Notes under the pieces: generated by a model | What the model saw: only the letters and a program-made list of their open reading frames with translations | The model's database searches: none | What the model was told of the DNA's origin: nothing | NCBI GenBank assembly: GCA_964057225.1 | Contig: OZ059896.1 | Span: 17,852,501 to 17,916,500 of the forward strand | Origin: Auanema rhodensis | Taxonomy: Eukaryota > Nematoda > Chromadorea > Rhabditida > Rhabditidae | Direction of reading: 5' to 3' | Length of the DNA: 64,000 nt | Shown: in pieces, positions 49,436-62,194 of the stretch | How positions within the stretch are numbered: position 1 is the stretch's first letter | How the letters are laid out: each line of letters begins with the position of its first letter | Translations under genes and position numbers: made by a program

Positions 49436-50587
49436 GAAGTTAAAATTATAATTTATAAATTATTTTCAAAATGTAAATTTTAAAAAATCAATAATAATGA
49501 AGAAAAACAATAAGTATAATACATATTTATATCGTTATATACGTATATTGATGAGGCAGAGAGAAAAAGAGAGAGAGAGAAGAAAAAATAGTTTAATTAC
49601 TCAAACATAATCACATTTCGAACTCAAGAAAACAAAGAGAGAAGATAGACGATCTGCAAACAACGACACAGCGTATATGCGGACTTTGAGCTATCTTACA
49701 CACAAGAAAGAAAAATTCGCTTTCAATTAAGGACAACCGTCGTCTATGAGTTTGGGGCTGTTCAGGTCTTGCAATGATCTCAGTTCGTGGCGAGAAGGAC
49801 ACATATGTGGTTTTGTAAAAAGTGATTACTGAACAATAGCTTCGAGTCACAATGCTTAGGGTAAGCAACAATTCGCACGAGATGATTGGACTGTAAGTGA
49901 GCACACCAGCTGGTAGGACAAGAGTAGTAAAGTCTTACAGAACAAGATAGTAAGAGGGGAGTGTCTTTCTGTAATCATTGCTATTCCCACTGGAATAAGA
50001 AAATCGTTTTATCAGACTGCACAAAACAAGTACTGTGATGTTCCATATGATGACCTCTTGAAACTTATATGTCACATTACTATGGTCCTGATAAGAAATG
50101 AAACGTAATACATGGTAAAAAAAATCCTCTTTCTTCACAATTTTGAATGCTAGAAAACAGCCGTGGGACTGAAGAAGGTAGTTCAAACGTCAGCCAGCTG
50201 ATTCCGTACACATACATATTCTGGTAAAATGCAATGCTTCAAAGTGAGAGAGAAATAAGACGAAATAGCAAGTTTTGCGCTTGTACAAGTGAGGAATATA
50301 GAACAGTTTGCTCACATTTTTTGTCTGTCCGTCATATGAATGTAGGAGGTGCTGGGAAAGGATGATGTGAAAGCACATACAATCAAAACTGACGGGCTAT
50401 TGCCACAGAAAAAAATAGAACAAAACCAGATTATAAATCTTTATATAAGGAAAAAGCAATGTTTTTTCTTAGTTCAAGATACGAAATAATAATTTAAAAG
50501 GAAAAAAGAAACATTTAAGAGTGAAATTATGGAGCAATCGTCCTCTATTGAACACAAAACAGGCTTTTGTCCAATTTTTTCTTGTTG
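49436..50587. other. Intergenic region between three-finger gene and lipase
   Basis: About 1.15 kb with a short GA array near 49565-49583 and no convincing coding frame. Spacing is too large for a typical nematode operon, so the two minus-strand genes are probably independently transcribed. Confidence 0.55.
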
Positions 50588-53112
50588 TTATTTGGCAATG
50601 GTACCGGTTGTTATCATGTAAAATTGATCTGCCGCTGTATTTTCTTTCGTTTGCATGTGGGTAAGACCAAGATAAATCTGGAAAAAAAGAGAAAGGAAAC
50701 AGAATTAGTATATGATAATAGTTGAACTCATAGCTAATCTTAATTACGGCACATACCTTGTGTCCATCAGAATGTGGAATTAAACTTGTGTAATTACCCC
50801 AAACATAATTTTGATTTCCTAATAGTTCATCATCTGAAAATATCGATATATTTATATATAATATTAAAAACAATGAAAATATGTATGTACTTCATGTATT
50901 AATACAATTAATTATACTATACATATATTATATTCTTACCTCTACTCCATGCGCTGAACAGTTTGTCTGAAATCTTAGTTTCCCCAGCATTTAAAGACAT
51001 CAGATATTGAGAGTAAGCCGTTGATGTGCATGTTGGTGACAATGTGTCTTTTCCACACATTGATGATTTTTTTGGGCCACAAAAATCGCCAGCCCAGAAG
51101 CCATTCTGCAACGTAAGTATACAAACATGCATAAGGACAGTTTCAGATTGGCAAATCAAAGATTACAATGTTCTCGTCTCTCTCTATATTTCTATCTCTC
51201 CACTGTCTACTATTTCTATGTTATTGCTTATTTTTTTAATAGCTAAACTTACCACTGGGTTGCATGTTGGATAAAATTCGCTATCGCCAATGCAGCTGCA
51301 CAGACCACGATTTGCTCCAGATAAACCGATAAAAACATTTACTTTCGAAGCCAACGAGTTACCAAGATTACAATGAGCTAAGATATAGATGGTTAGTTTT
51401 TTATTTTAATTTTATTAATTTGTACTTTTCGAATCTTTGACATTGCCTCCAGCAATTATTTTCCTCCCTAGGGTAACACCCATTGAATGACCGATGATAT
51501 TGATTTTATCAGCTTTTGTATAGGCTAAAACAGCTTCGACAAACTTTCTTAACCGAATTAAAGTTTTACAATCATGTTTCCTGAAAAAAAATAGTTTTTT
51601 GAATTTTTTTCGTGAAAGTAATCAGAATGTCTATCGTTTTTTAAGTAAAATTATTTCGAAAATGATTTTTTTAGTTATTTTTATTTAATTTTTATTAAAA
51701 TTTGATGATAATTATTAATACTATCAAATAGATTATTTTATAATTATACATATAAATTGTTAATGTTATCTATAACGTTTGGTCATAAACTAAGTTCACT
51801 ATTTAAAATGTTTTAAAATTACTTATAATTCAAGATTTAAACTTATTTAAATCAAATTTTTATTTTTTAAATTTAATAAAAAACTCCTCTAACTTTTTAC
51901 GAAGAAAAACAAAAAACCTATGTACTTATGTACTTATGATGAAGCATACATGTTTGTATATTCATGCAAAGTCGTGTTCGCTAAAACCTGAAGAGTTTTC
52001 CGAATAAACAAAAAAAATTTAAAAACCAATAAATGATGTTTTTTTTCTTTTTTTTTCTAAAAAAAATCAGTTATTGAGTTGAAACAAAAATATTTATGAA
52101 AATTTTGAGTATGTAATGTTTAGCGAATACGACTGTGTATGTGATATTATAACCTTAATATTATATTAAAACTTTTTTTATTGGAAAAATTAAAAAAAAA
52201 GGAATACGGAACTTTGAATTAAAAGAAAAATTGAATAATTACCTTAGAGTTGCTTCAGCAGCTATAGTATTACCCCAGGATGTAGCATATAACTCAGAGA
52301 GACTATATCCTTTGTTAAGAAAATACTAAAATAAAAACTAGAATTAGGTATAAATGAAAAATATAATAACTATGATTGTATATTGTATATTTATATTTTA
52401 GATATTTCAATTATGATATACATATGTAATTCTTGTAATATTTAAGTAAAAAAATGTTTTAAGCAATTTGTCATAGAGGAATCACAAGATAGATTGATCT
52501 TTTCAATTTCTATTTCATTATACTATATATATTCAGCTTAATAACATGGGAAAATTCAAGAATTATCATTCTTCCAAGTTTTGTCCATTATTTATTTGAA
52601 TAATTTTAAAAATAAGAAGTAAAGAAATTTTAGTTAATATGAAACTTGGTGATAATTCTTAGATTTTGGACCTATTATATAATTCTTTTGAAATACTAAA
52701 ATAGCTTACGTGAACTGTATTAGTCCAACCTGTTGAAAAACTATTAGCGGTCAGAGCAGCATCTGAATTACCATGCATAAAAATAGTTGGAGTATGTTTT
52801 ATCTCAAAAAATAAAAAGTAATATAAATAAAAATTTTCTTTGATACCGAATCAGAATTACTTAGTTTTCCACCAAAGCTGCCATAGTCTGACATGCTAAC
52901 TCGAGGGAAGTCATATGTTGCATACCCATTTCTATAAATTTTGAATATTAATAGTTAGCAATATATAAAATGAAAAGAACTGCAACATCTTGAATTGGAA
53001 CTTACGATTTCAGAAAATTGTTAAAATGATCTGTAATTGGTCCTATGCCGTTATGTTTTGCAAATGAGTTAACTATTAATATAGCTACAATAAAAACAAG
53101 CCTGGTGAACAT
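50588..53112 (-). CDS. Secreted class 2 lipase (nematode lips family)
   Basis: Nine minus-strand exons (53112-53006, 52931-52847, 52802-52710, 52325-52243, 51580-51426, 51377-51253, 51105-50940, 50833-50757, 50677-50588) join in frame to 326 residues. Residues 1-18 are a signal peptide (MFTRLVFIVAILIVNSFA). The alpha/beta-hydrolase core shows IFMHGNSD (oxyanion strand), YATSWGNT, and the nucleophile elbow GHSMG with Ser near residue 155. Downstream are ANRGLC, the cysteine-rich NGFWAGDFCGPKKSSMCG and a PHSDGHK segment that probably carries or neighbours the catalytic His. These match the Lipase_2 family represented in C. elegans by the lips genes, which hydrolyse acyl esters, often in the gut lumen. 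The start codon lies eight bases after an acceptor-like TTCATTTAG (53121-53122). Exon 3 uses the acceptor TTTTTTGAG, slightly unusual but needed for frame. Substrate is not inferable. Confidence 0.95.
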
Positions 53113-53120
53113 TTTTTGAA

Positions 53121-53122
53121 CT
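53121..53122 (-). promoter_or_regulatory. Unpaired 3' splice site before lipase start
   Basis: On the minus strand GGTTCATTTAG is followed by TTCAAAAA and the lipase ATG at 53112; consistent with trans-splicing. Confidence 0.45.
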
Positions 53123-56100
53123 AAATGAACCTTATATTCAAAATTTGAAATAACAAAATAGTGAAAAATAAGAAAAAAAGAGAAGAGGTGTGAGAGGAGT
53201 ATGTTTATTACTTCTAAGCCGACGGAAGAAAATGAAAACCGAGCCAGAACATGATAAGACCAACATTATGAGATTATATAGACGTTTATTTCGATTAGAT
53301 TTAATAAAGTTTGATTAGTCAATTGGAACATCACAATAACAAATCTACAACGTGTTAAACAGGTAGTTAAAGAACATCTTGATAGCGGTAGATCCTCCTC
53401 CCACTCACGTATTCTAAGTTTAACATTTCTGTTATTAAGGAAAACATGAAATAAAAATTTAAGTATTTCCAATGACATGAATCAACGACTACTCTGGATG
53501 TCAATCATGCGTAGCGTTTACTACAATGTATTTGTGCATTTTTCTTTTCAAGTTTAAGCTTCAACTTCGGCACCGTTCTAATTACTTAGCAGAAAAACCT
53601 CCTCCTCTATGCATACATACAACTCACAACAAATATACACCATCACTTTTATTTTAATTATGATATCATGTATACTATGACAAACTTTTGAATAAATTTT
53701 TTATGATCAATAATCACAAAACAGTTATACAAATTATCATTTTGTCATTCAATATCCTATGTTTCATGAGAAGGATTATTCGTTTTTGATAAAGCATTAC
53801 AGATCACAATGAAAATGATATCAATATTTAATATTAAAGTGTCAGATAATACAGTTATATGCTTACTTTTTTTCATTTTTAAAGCACATGAGATCAGTTT
53901 ATCTCCACGTGAATTATCGTACCACCATCAATTCTAATGTGATCGCGTGGGAAGTGAACGTACATCATTAGATAGCAAGTAAACTCTCAGTTTTCTTCCA
54001 TTTTTTCCACCATTTCATATTTGAAAAGTTCAGAAAACGGTTGTTCAGATTATATACAAAGATCCATTTAATATTCATTATTTCAGGAAGAGTACCCATA
54101 AATGAAAAAAATCAAGAAATCCTGTCGGAGCATGAAGAATAAAATAAACAAAACATTCGTTCAGTTACAGAGTTAAAATTTTCGTCTTAACAAGAAATAT
54201 GTATCAATTTCTTAGCATTGTGTTTAGGTTCAGTATTTCCATTTCATATTTTGTAAAATTGCTTTTTTTTGTTTGTTCTATGAGAAACGAAATAGTCTTA
54301 TGGTTCTAAATGTAAATTCTGAAAATAAGAAATTAAAAGACCTAGAGATTAAACTATATAATCACATGGTTCTGAGAGAACAATACGTCTGCCCATTTCT
54401 GATCATGGCAATCATTACTAGTTTTTTAACCGATTGATCTTTACGCCGCTATTTAACGTTCTTCAATCGTTTTTTCTATATATACCAACCTATATTACCA
54501 GTTTTCCGTGGAATACTATTTCGAAAACTTCTGCCTGATACACATTCGTTTTAACTTTTTACTTGAAAGAATATCTTGACTGTAATGTTTACAACCGTAA
54601 CCATTTCATTTGTTTTTTTTTCTAAAATTGTTATGGATTTTTTTTCTATAGCTTCATTTCCTAATTTTTAACAAATGTTGTGAGACCTCTATATTCATGA
54701 AGATTTTAAAATAAAAGTATGCACTGGTATATTTCCAGTCGATTAGTGAGACAAACAGCTGGAATATCCACTGATAAACACGATCAATGGCCAATATTCT
54801 CTCTTCTCCCCTTTCTTCTCTTATTCGTTCGCATCATCTTTTTCTCCGGATTTTCCGTCCGTTGTAGCTTAATCTCACAGCCGCTTTTTCATCCTCTCCC
54901 TCCTACAAGAAAATCTTCAATGTATGTGCTTTTATTTGAATCAAATTAAAATATTATTCACTTTTCCTTTTCCCTTTCCTTCGTAAGAATGAACTACGTT
55001 TAAAATTTAATTTGTTGACGTCATGTCTTTCAATGCCCTTTCTCTAATACTCATTGATTACAGTTCATATCCTTTTTTTCTACTTGAAATTTACTTAAAT
55101 GCAAAGACAACTGTCACTTTCATGAGATCACAAAAATATTTTCAAATTTATATTTCTAGAAGATTCTAGCAAATTTATTGGATAAACCATATTTCACAAC
55201 AATCTATATAATACGAAATTGTGAGCATAATAATGAGTGCTGTTAACTCAGTATTATCTTTGAAAACTTCGTTCACATCAAATTCTTTTTGAACATCGTC
55301 GACACATTGTTTGTCCTTCAGCATCATTCGGCAAAAGTCTCCCCCTCCCCGAAAAAACCACGACCAACGGGTTCTATCTATCATGATTACGTCATAGAAA
55401 GAAGTGTTTGAGGCAACATAGGCGGTAGGCGACGGCTGGACGGCAATCCTATACCCTACACACATTGATTGAACAGACAGCCGTCAACTACTAAAGGGTT
55501 TTCCCCACATGTCATGTTCTATTCTATAGTCATTCCATATTTGTTTCATATTAACCACCGTAAAATCTTAAATTTTTTGTTCAGACAGATTCCTCTACAG
55601 TACAACACCAAATAAGTCAGCGGATACTTGTTGACACCTACCAAGTGCGTGCATTTACACGAAACCTACGCAATATATCGGCATAATTTTGGCTAAAACA
55701 CATGTTTTCGTAATTTTTCATCAGATTATTTTATTATATGCCTTTTTCACTTAAAATTCTTTCTACTCTTTAGTGCATATGGTCAACTTTATATGTACCC
55801 GAAGAAAGTTTGTTCTGGAGAGTTTCTTTTAGTTTTTATCAGGAAACGGGACATACGGCCCTTCACGCCTTATCGAAATGATGTTGCGGTGTCTGTTCTG
55901 TTACAGATATTTTATCTTGATGTGTTGTACTGCTGCAAAGAATTTTCACTTGGTTTTCCGAATATTACATGCATCTCCGCTCCTCATCGATTGCTCCAAT
56001 GCATGTGTGTAGTCTCTCTCAAACTACCGCGATCGCTCAGTCTACAACACAACGTTTTCATTTGCCAGTTGTATAAACGGTTACTTCACTTTTCGCTGTT

Positions 56101-56945
56101 GAATTCTCTCCAATGTTAGTATAATATTTACTTTTTTAACCATTATGCTATTACTTGCAATTTAAATTTAAACTACTCCTTTTAACTAATATTAAAATGT
56201 TTCACTTTTACCTAATTCTACCCAGTATATTGTCAATCCAAATGACAGAAGTTGTTGAAGAATATTAGAATTTTTTACTTAGGTACCTTTTATGAATCAT
56301 TGATTTTATTAATTCTTGTAATATACGTTACCTTTCCCGATTTATTTTTATCAACGGTTCTTTCTATACTGAATTTTCACAAACCCATAAAATTTTTGTT
56401 AATTATATTTTCTGAAATGTTTCGCTGTATTATATACATGATTTGTACTCCATCCTATGATTTTGAGCCATTTGGTAGTTCGAGCGCAAATAGTTTTGTC
56501 CCTGGAAAACATTTTTTCTCCTTGATTGACAAAATTAATATCTTCTAATTGTATCAGAAACCTGATTAGAAACACGCATGAAAATTCAAGATATAATTTT
56601 TGTTCATTTTTCCTCTATTTTCATCATAATTCGTGTTTTCTAACCAATGTTCCATTTAATATTACCGTACGCTTGCGTGGCAAGAGAAAGTTAATATTCA
56701 AAGAGAGTTATCTTGATCTGATGACTTCAATAAGACTTTACACTCTAACGTTTACCCTTGTTTCTTGAGAAATACATATTTTGGGGGAAGCCGTGCACTG
56801 ATGATCTATAGTTTCGAGTGGGATGAAAGATCACCTTCTTTTCATTTCAAACATTTTTTCGATACACTCGTGGCTTATCACTACCTTTTCGTGTTTTCAT
56901 TTCTTTTTTTGTCTGTTGCTACCAACTTCATTCTTTTCTAATTGC
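53123..56945. other. Divergent intergenic region, lipase to OGDH
   Basis: About 3.8 kb between the divergently transcribed lipase and OGDH genes. No frame with protein-like composition and consistent splice joins was found; a 96-residue minus-strand open frame at 55175-55465 is the best candidate but has no recognisable domain. Both promoters must lie here, though no specific element can be assigned. Confidence 0.55.
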
Positions 56946-56947
56946 AG
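56946..56947 (+). promoter_or_regulatory. Unpaired 3' splice site before OGDH start
   Basis: TTCTTTTCTAATTGCAG ends at 56947 and the ATG follows after 24 bases of untranslated sequence. This is a strong acceptor with no visible upstream exon, as expected for a trans-spliced nematode housekeeping gene. Confidence 0.6.
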
Positions 56948-56971
56948 TTCAAACCCAGGGTCCCCCTAACC

Positions 56972-59900
56972 ATGCATCGAGCTGGGATGCTGTGTCGTCT
57001 CGCTTCGCCAAGCCGAGCTGCTACTATTGCAGCTAGAAAGGCTTCTGGGACTTCATCGACTGTTTCTCCTTTAGTCCAAGTATGTTTTTATCATTTTATT
57101 TATTTGAATATTATGATTACTAGGTTCGTCGTCAATCTGCTGCTGCTGTCAAGCATGAGCCTTTTATGAACGGCTCTTCTTCTATCTATATCGAACAGGT
57201 ATATTAATAAATTGGTAATTTTCAATTAATTTTGTGTAAGATGTACGAGGCTTGGAGATCCAGCCCAACTTCTGTTCATGCTTCTTGGGATGCCTACTTC
57301 CGTAATGTCGAAGCCGGAGCTGGACCAGGACAAGCTTTTGCCCCAGTTCCAGTATTAGGAACCTCTTTTGCTCCCACTGGAGCTGCTTCTCAGTAGGAAA
57401 AGAGCAGAATACAAATGTATTATATCGATTGTTTCAGTACCGGAGTTGATCTTTCAGCTTCAGTTCAATCCATTAGTGAGCATCTTAAAATTCAACTCCT
57501 TATCAGAAGTTATCAGGTGTGGCCTAATTTTTTAAATGTTATATTTAATTATATATGTAGACTCGTGGTCACAATATTGCTGATCTTGATCCACTTGGCA
57601 TTAATAGTGCTGATCTTGATGATACTATTCCACCAGAGCTTGAGCTTTCTTTTTATGGTTTCGGAGAACGTGATCTTGACAGGTTTTTTTAAATAATTTT
57701 AATCCAAAACTAAACTCCTTTTTGTTCCTAGAGAGTTCATTCTCCCACCCACCACATTTATTGGAGGAAATGAGAAAGCTTTAACTCTTAGAGATATACT
57801 TAAGAGACTCAAGGTAACAAATATTTTTGATTCATTTTTATTTGCTTTTACATTTTTAGCAAATTTACTGCAAAACTACTGGAGTTGAGTACATGCACTT
57901 GAATAACTTAGAGCAACAAGATTGGATCCGTCAACGTTTTGAAGCTCCACGTGTTACAGAGCTCTCTCACGACCAGAAAAAGGTTTGCAGTATATCCATG
58001 TAGCTTAATAATCTATTGTTTGTCGTATAGGTTCTTTTCAAGCGCCTTATTCGTTCCACTAAGTTTGAAGAATTCTTGGCCAAGAAATGGCCCAGTGAGA
58101 AGCGTTTTGGATTAGAAGGATGTGAAGTTCTTATCCCCGCTATTAAGCAGGTTTGTATTTGTATTTTGATTTTGAGAAAATGAAATTTTAATAATATTTC
58201 TTTAGATCATTGATACGTCTTCTTCTCTGGGTGTTGATTCCGTTGTCATTGGTATGCCCCACAGAGGACGACTTAATGTTTTAGCTAACGTTTGCCGTCA
58301 ACCTTTATCTACTATTCTCTCTCAATTTTCTACTCTTGAACCTGCTGATGAAGGTATCATCATTACCTTATAGACATATAACAGTTTACCATTTAGGTTC
58401 TGGAGACGTTAAATATCACTTGGGAGTTTGCATTGAACGATTAAACAGACAATCTCAACGTAATGTAAAGATTGCCGTTGTTGCTAATCCATCTCACTTG
58501 GAAGCTGTTGATCCTGTTGTTCAAGGAAAAGTTCGCGCCGAGGCTTTCTATGCTGGAGACAAGAAGTGTGATCGCTCTATGGCCATTCTTCTTCACGGAG
58601 ATGCCGCTTTCTCCGGACAAGGAGTTGTCATGGAAACTTTCAATCTCGGAGATCTTCCAAGCTATACCACCCATGGAGCTGTTCACATCGTCTGTAATAA
58701 CCAGATTGGATTCACCACAGATCCTAGATCTAGCAGGTATATAAATTATTTTAAGATAGTCGTTATATAACTGTCTCTAGATCTTCTCCATATTGTACTG
58801 ATGTTGGACGTGTTGTTGGATGCCCAATCTTCCACGTCAATGTCGATGACCCAGAAGCTGTAATGCATGTTTGCAATGTTGCCTCAGATTGGAGAAAGAC
58901 CTTCAAGAAGGATGTTATCATTGATCTCGTCTGCTACAGAAGGTATAACCTAATCAGAAAATGTTTTCACTTCATGAAATTATTTAGACATGGGCATAAC
59001 GAGTTGGATGAACCTATGTTCACTCAACCACTTATGTACCAAAAGATCAAGCAAACTCCAACTGCTCTCGAGAAGTACCAAGAAAAGATCATCAGTGACG
59101 GAGTTGCTGACGAACAGTACGTTAAGGTAGTTTTATTTTTTTAATTTTAATTCTGTAATTAATTATTACAGGAAGAATTAAGCAAGTATGGATCTATCCT
59201 CGAGGAAGCCTACGATAATGCCCAGAAAGTTACCTTTGTTAGACATCGTGATTGGCTTGACTCCCCCTGGGATGATTTCTTCAAGAAGCGTGACCCATTG
59301 AAGTTGCCCTCTACTGGTATTGAACGCGAAGAGATTGAAGCCATTATCCAAAAGTTCAGGTAATTATTTGAAAAAAAATGTTTTGAAATGCTATTCGATT
59401 CAGCTCTGTTCCTGATGGATTTAACCTCCACCGTGGTCTTGAAAGAACATTGAAGGGTCGTCGTCAGATGCTTTCTGATAACTCTGTAAGTATTTTAATT
59501 ACATACTCTATATTCCATTCATTATAGGTTGACTGGTCTATTGGAGAAGCTCTTGCTTTTGGATCTCTTCTTAAAGAAGGAACTCATGTTCGTCTTTCCG
59601 GACAGGACGTTGAACGTGGAACCTTCTCTCACAGACACCATGTCCTTCACGATCAAAAAGTTGACCAAAAAGTCTACAATCCACTCAACGACTTAGCTCC
59701 AACCCAAGCAGAATATACTGTTTGCAACTCTTCTCTGTCTGAATATGCTGTTCTTGGATTTGAATTAGGATACTCCATGGTTGATCCTAACTCTCTGGTC
59801 ATATGGGAAGCTCAGTTTGGAGATTTCTCCAATACCGCCCAATGTATCATCGATCAATTTGTCTCTTCTGGTAGTGATTGTTTTACTCGCATATTATAAT

Positions 59901-60967
59901 ACTTATGTTTGTAGGACAATCTAAATGGATTAGACAGTCTGGACTTACTATGCTTTTACCCCACGGATACGAAGGAATGGGACCAGAACATTCTTCTGCT
60001 CGCCCAGAAAGATTCTTGCAGATGTGCAACGAAGACGATGAAATCGATCTCTCTGTAAGATATTAGTTTTATTTTTTAAATTTTGATTTTACAAATATTA
60101 GAAAACTGCTTTCGGAGGAACCTTCGAAGCTCAACAACTTCACGACACCAACTGGATTGTCGCTAACTGTACTACTCCCGCTAATATCTACCACTTGCTC
60201 AGACGTCAGGTTAGTTTCTACATTGCAGATGTCTTACTATGGCATATTTTAGGTCACCATGCCATTCCGCAAGCCAGCGGTGGTTATGTCTCCCAAGTCT
60301 ATTCTCCGCCATCCACTTGCTCGCTCTCCTATTGAGGACTTCCTTCCTGGAACTCACTTCCAGAGAGTCATCCCAGAAAGTGGATCCACCCTTGTCAACA
60401 ACCCTGACAATGTTCACAGACTTATCTTCTGTACTGGTGAGCTTATATTACAAATCCAAATTTTTGAAACTACAAATTTGTAGGAAAGGTCTATTATGAC
60501 TTAGTTGCTGCCCGTAAACATCTTGGTATCGCCGATACAGTTGCCCTCGCTCGTGTTGAACAACTTTCTCCATTCCCATATGATATAATTCAAGAAGAAT
60601 GCAGAAAATATCCAGGTGCCGAAATCGTCTGGGCTCAGGAGGTTAGATAAGAAATTATGTTTTCTTAGTTTTATTTATCGTAATTTCAGGAACATAAGAA
60701 CATGGGAGCTTGGACCTTTGTTCAGCCACGTTTCAATTCTCTTCTTTCTGGAGATAGCAGAGGTATTAAATACGCTGGACGTCTTCCATCTGCCTCTCCT
60801 GCCACTGGTAACAAATACACTCACCTTCAGGTTTGTTATTTTTCAGTTCTCAATTCTAAAATATCCTTCACATTGTTTTAAATTACTTTTATTTTTAGGA
60901 GCAAAAGGAGATGTTGAGCAAGACTTTCGGAGTTCCAAAGACCCAATTAGAAGGCTTCAAGGCTTAA
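56972..60967 (+). CDS. ogdh-1: 2-oxoglutarate dehydrogenase E1, mitochondrial
   Basis: Twenty-one exons join in frame to 1020 residues, the length of animal OGDH: 56972-57079, 57124-57198, 57241-57392, 57438-57516, 57561-57682, 57732-57813, 57860-57982, 58031-58150, 58206-58353, 58397-58736, 58781-58942, 58988-59126, 59172-59359, 59404-59485, 59528-59870, 59915-60054, 60102-60209, 60253-60436, 60484-60641, 60690-60830, 60899-60967. The enzyme is the thiamine-diphosphate E1 of the TCA-cycle complex, decarboxylating 2-oxoglutarate and passing succinyl to E2 lipoyl groups in the matrix. Residues 1-30 are a basic, acid-free import sequence. The E1 N-terminal motif follows ([20 protein letters not shown]). 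Catalytic landmarks are [12 protein letters not shown] (about 303), [11 protein letters not shown] (about 367), the thiamine-diphosphate/Mg site GDAAFSGQG (about 404) with NNQIGFTT (about 437), and [13 protein letters not shown]. The transketolase-like domain includes [16 protein letters not shown], and the C terminus ends [11 protein letters not shown]. Nearly all introns are 40-60 bases. No duplicated alternative exon is visible. Confidence 0.98.
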
Positions 60968-62194
60968 ATATTAGGTGTTAGAATTGACCCGTGGTCCCCC
61001 ACAATGATTTCAAAAACCATGCTAAATTTACAAAATTTTAATAATATGTTAATGAAAATTAAAAACATGAATACTTTTAAACATATTTCTGCAAAAAAAC
61101 TTAAATTAGTGCATTAATACAAACGATAAAGCTTTTTCTTTTTTATCCAAATTGTTGTGCTCTTGTTCAGAATGGATGTTGTGTCCTTTTAATCTGTTTG
61201 AGGTAGGCATATCTATTAACAAAGCCTTCCTAGAAGCAGAAGCTGTACATAGAGATACTTAAAATTTGAAGTGAAAGTTAGAAAGTGATAAGAGACGAGG
61301 GCAAAAGCTACAGTTTAGGTTTACCCATAGTTTTATTGCTTTTGATCGAATCGTAGTGGGTTGCCTTAATCAATTCTACTACCTAATAACTTAACTCTCA
61401 TCACGGTTTAGTGTTTCGTGTACACACTAACGTGTTTAGTGATTTTTTTGTACCCCTTGCTTGTTACTTGCTTTAGATTTTTCTAGTTTTTTTATATTAT
61501 TATTAAATATTTCCGGTACTAGGCGGTTTCTCGTTTTCTGCAATGTTTTGTTAAAGTGTAACCCAAGCTCCTATCTCTATGCTCGTTTTTATTCGATTTG
61601 ACTCATTTTCTTTGTAGTTTCGTAACTTTTCATTAATGTGATTATTGTAGAATAGATATAGGTTAGCTGAGATTGTCGCAAAAAACAATGTAGATTATCG
61701 GTTCTGTAGAGTATTCATAACCGAAGTATTTGTAGTTGTTGTGACTATCTGCTGTTTGGCAGGTTTTTTAGGTGAAGAGAAATCCCAGTCCTTAATAAAC
61801 ATTCAACATTTCTTTCATTTTTTCTTCTTACCAGTTGCAATCAAAAAAACTAAAAATTGTTTTTGTTCTGTTTGTTCCATGAGAGATGAAGAACAAAAAA
61901 TAAACAGTATAGCAATCATTGTAAAGAGTACAACTGATGCTGTAGGGCGTGTTACGAACTTGGTTACCACATAAAATTAGAAAAAGCATCTCAATGCTGG
62001 TTATATTGGACGATGACGCTTATACAGATAGGTGGCTAGCATCAGGTCTTATCAGCAAAAAGCACATTGAATCTTTCCACTGAAAAAAAGAAAGATTTTG
62101 CATGTTTTCTGTCGTTTTAATTTGTATTAGTTATTATTTGCATAATTATAAATAAATTGTTCATAACCATTTTGATGTAATTAAGAATCCAATC
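60968..62194. other. OGDH 3' region and spacer to the DRAM-like gene
   Basis: About 1.2 kb without coding signal. AATAAA at about 61793 (in CTTAATAAACATTC) is the clearest plus-strand polyadenylation signal, some 830 bases after the OGDH stop; nearer cleavage sites cannot be excluded. An acceptor-like TTAAG lies at 62181-62185, shortly before the next ATG. Confidence 0.5.

Noticed and set aside
55175-55465. 96-codon minus-strand frame between lipase and OGDH
   Set aside because: No recognisable domain, no splice partners, and no acceptor near a start; not reported as a gene.
56948-56971. Box B-like TTCAAACCC in the OGDH leader
   Set aside because: It lies in the 5' untranslated sequence just after a strong splice acceptor; no tRNA fold.
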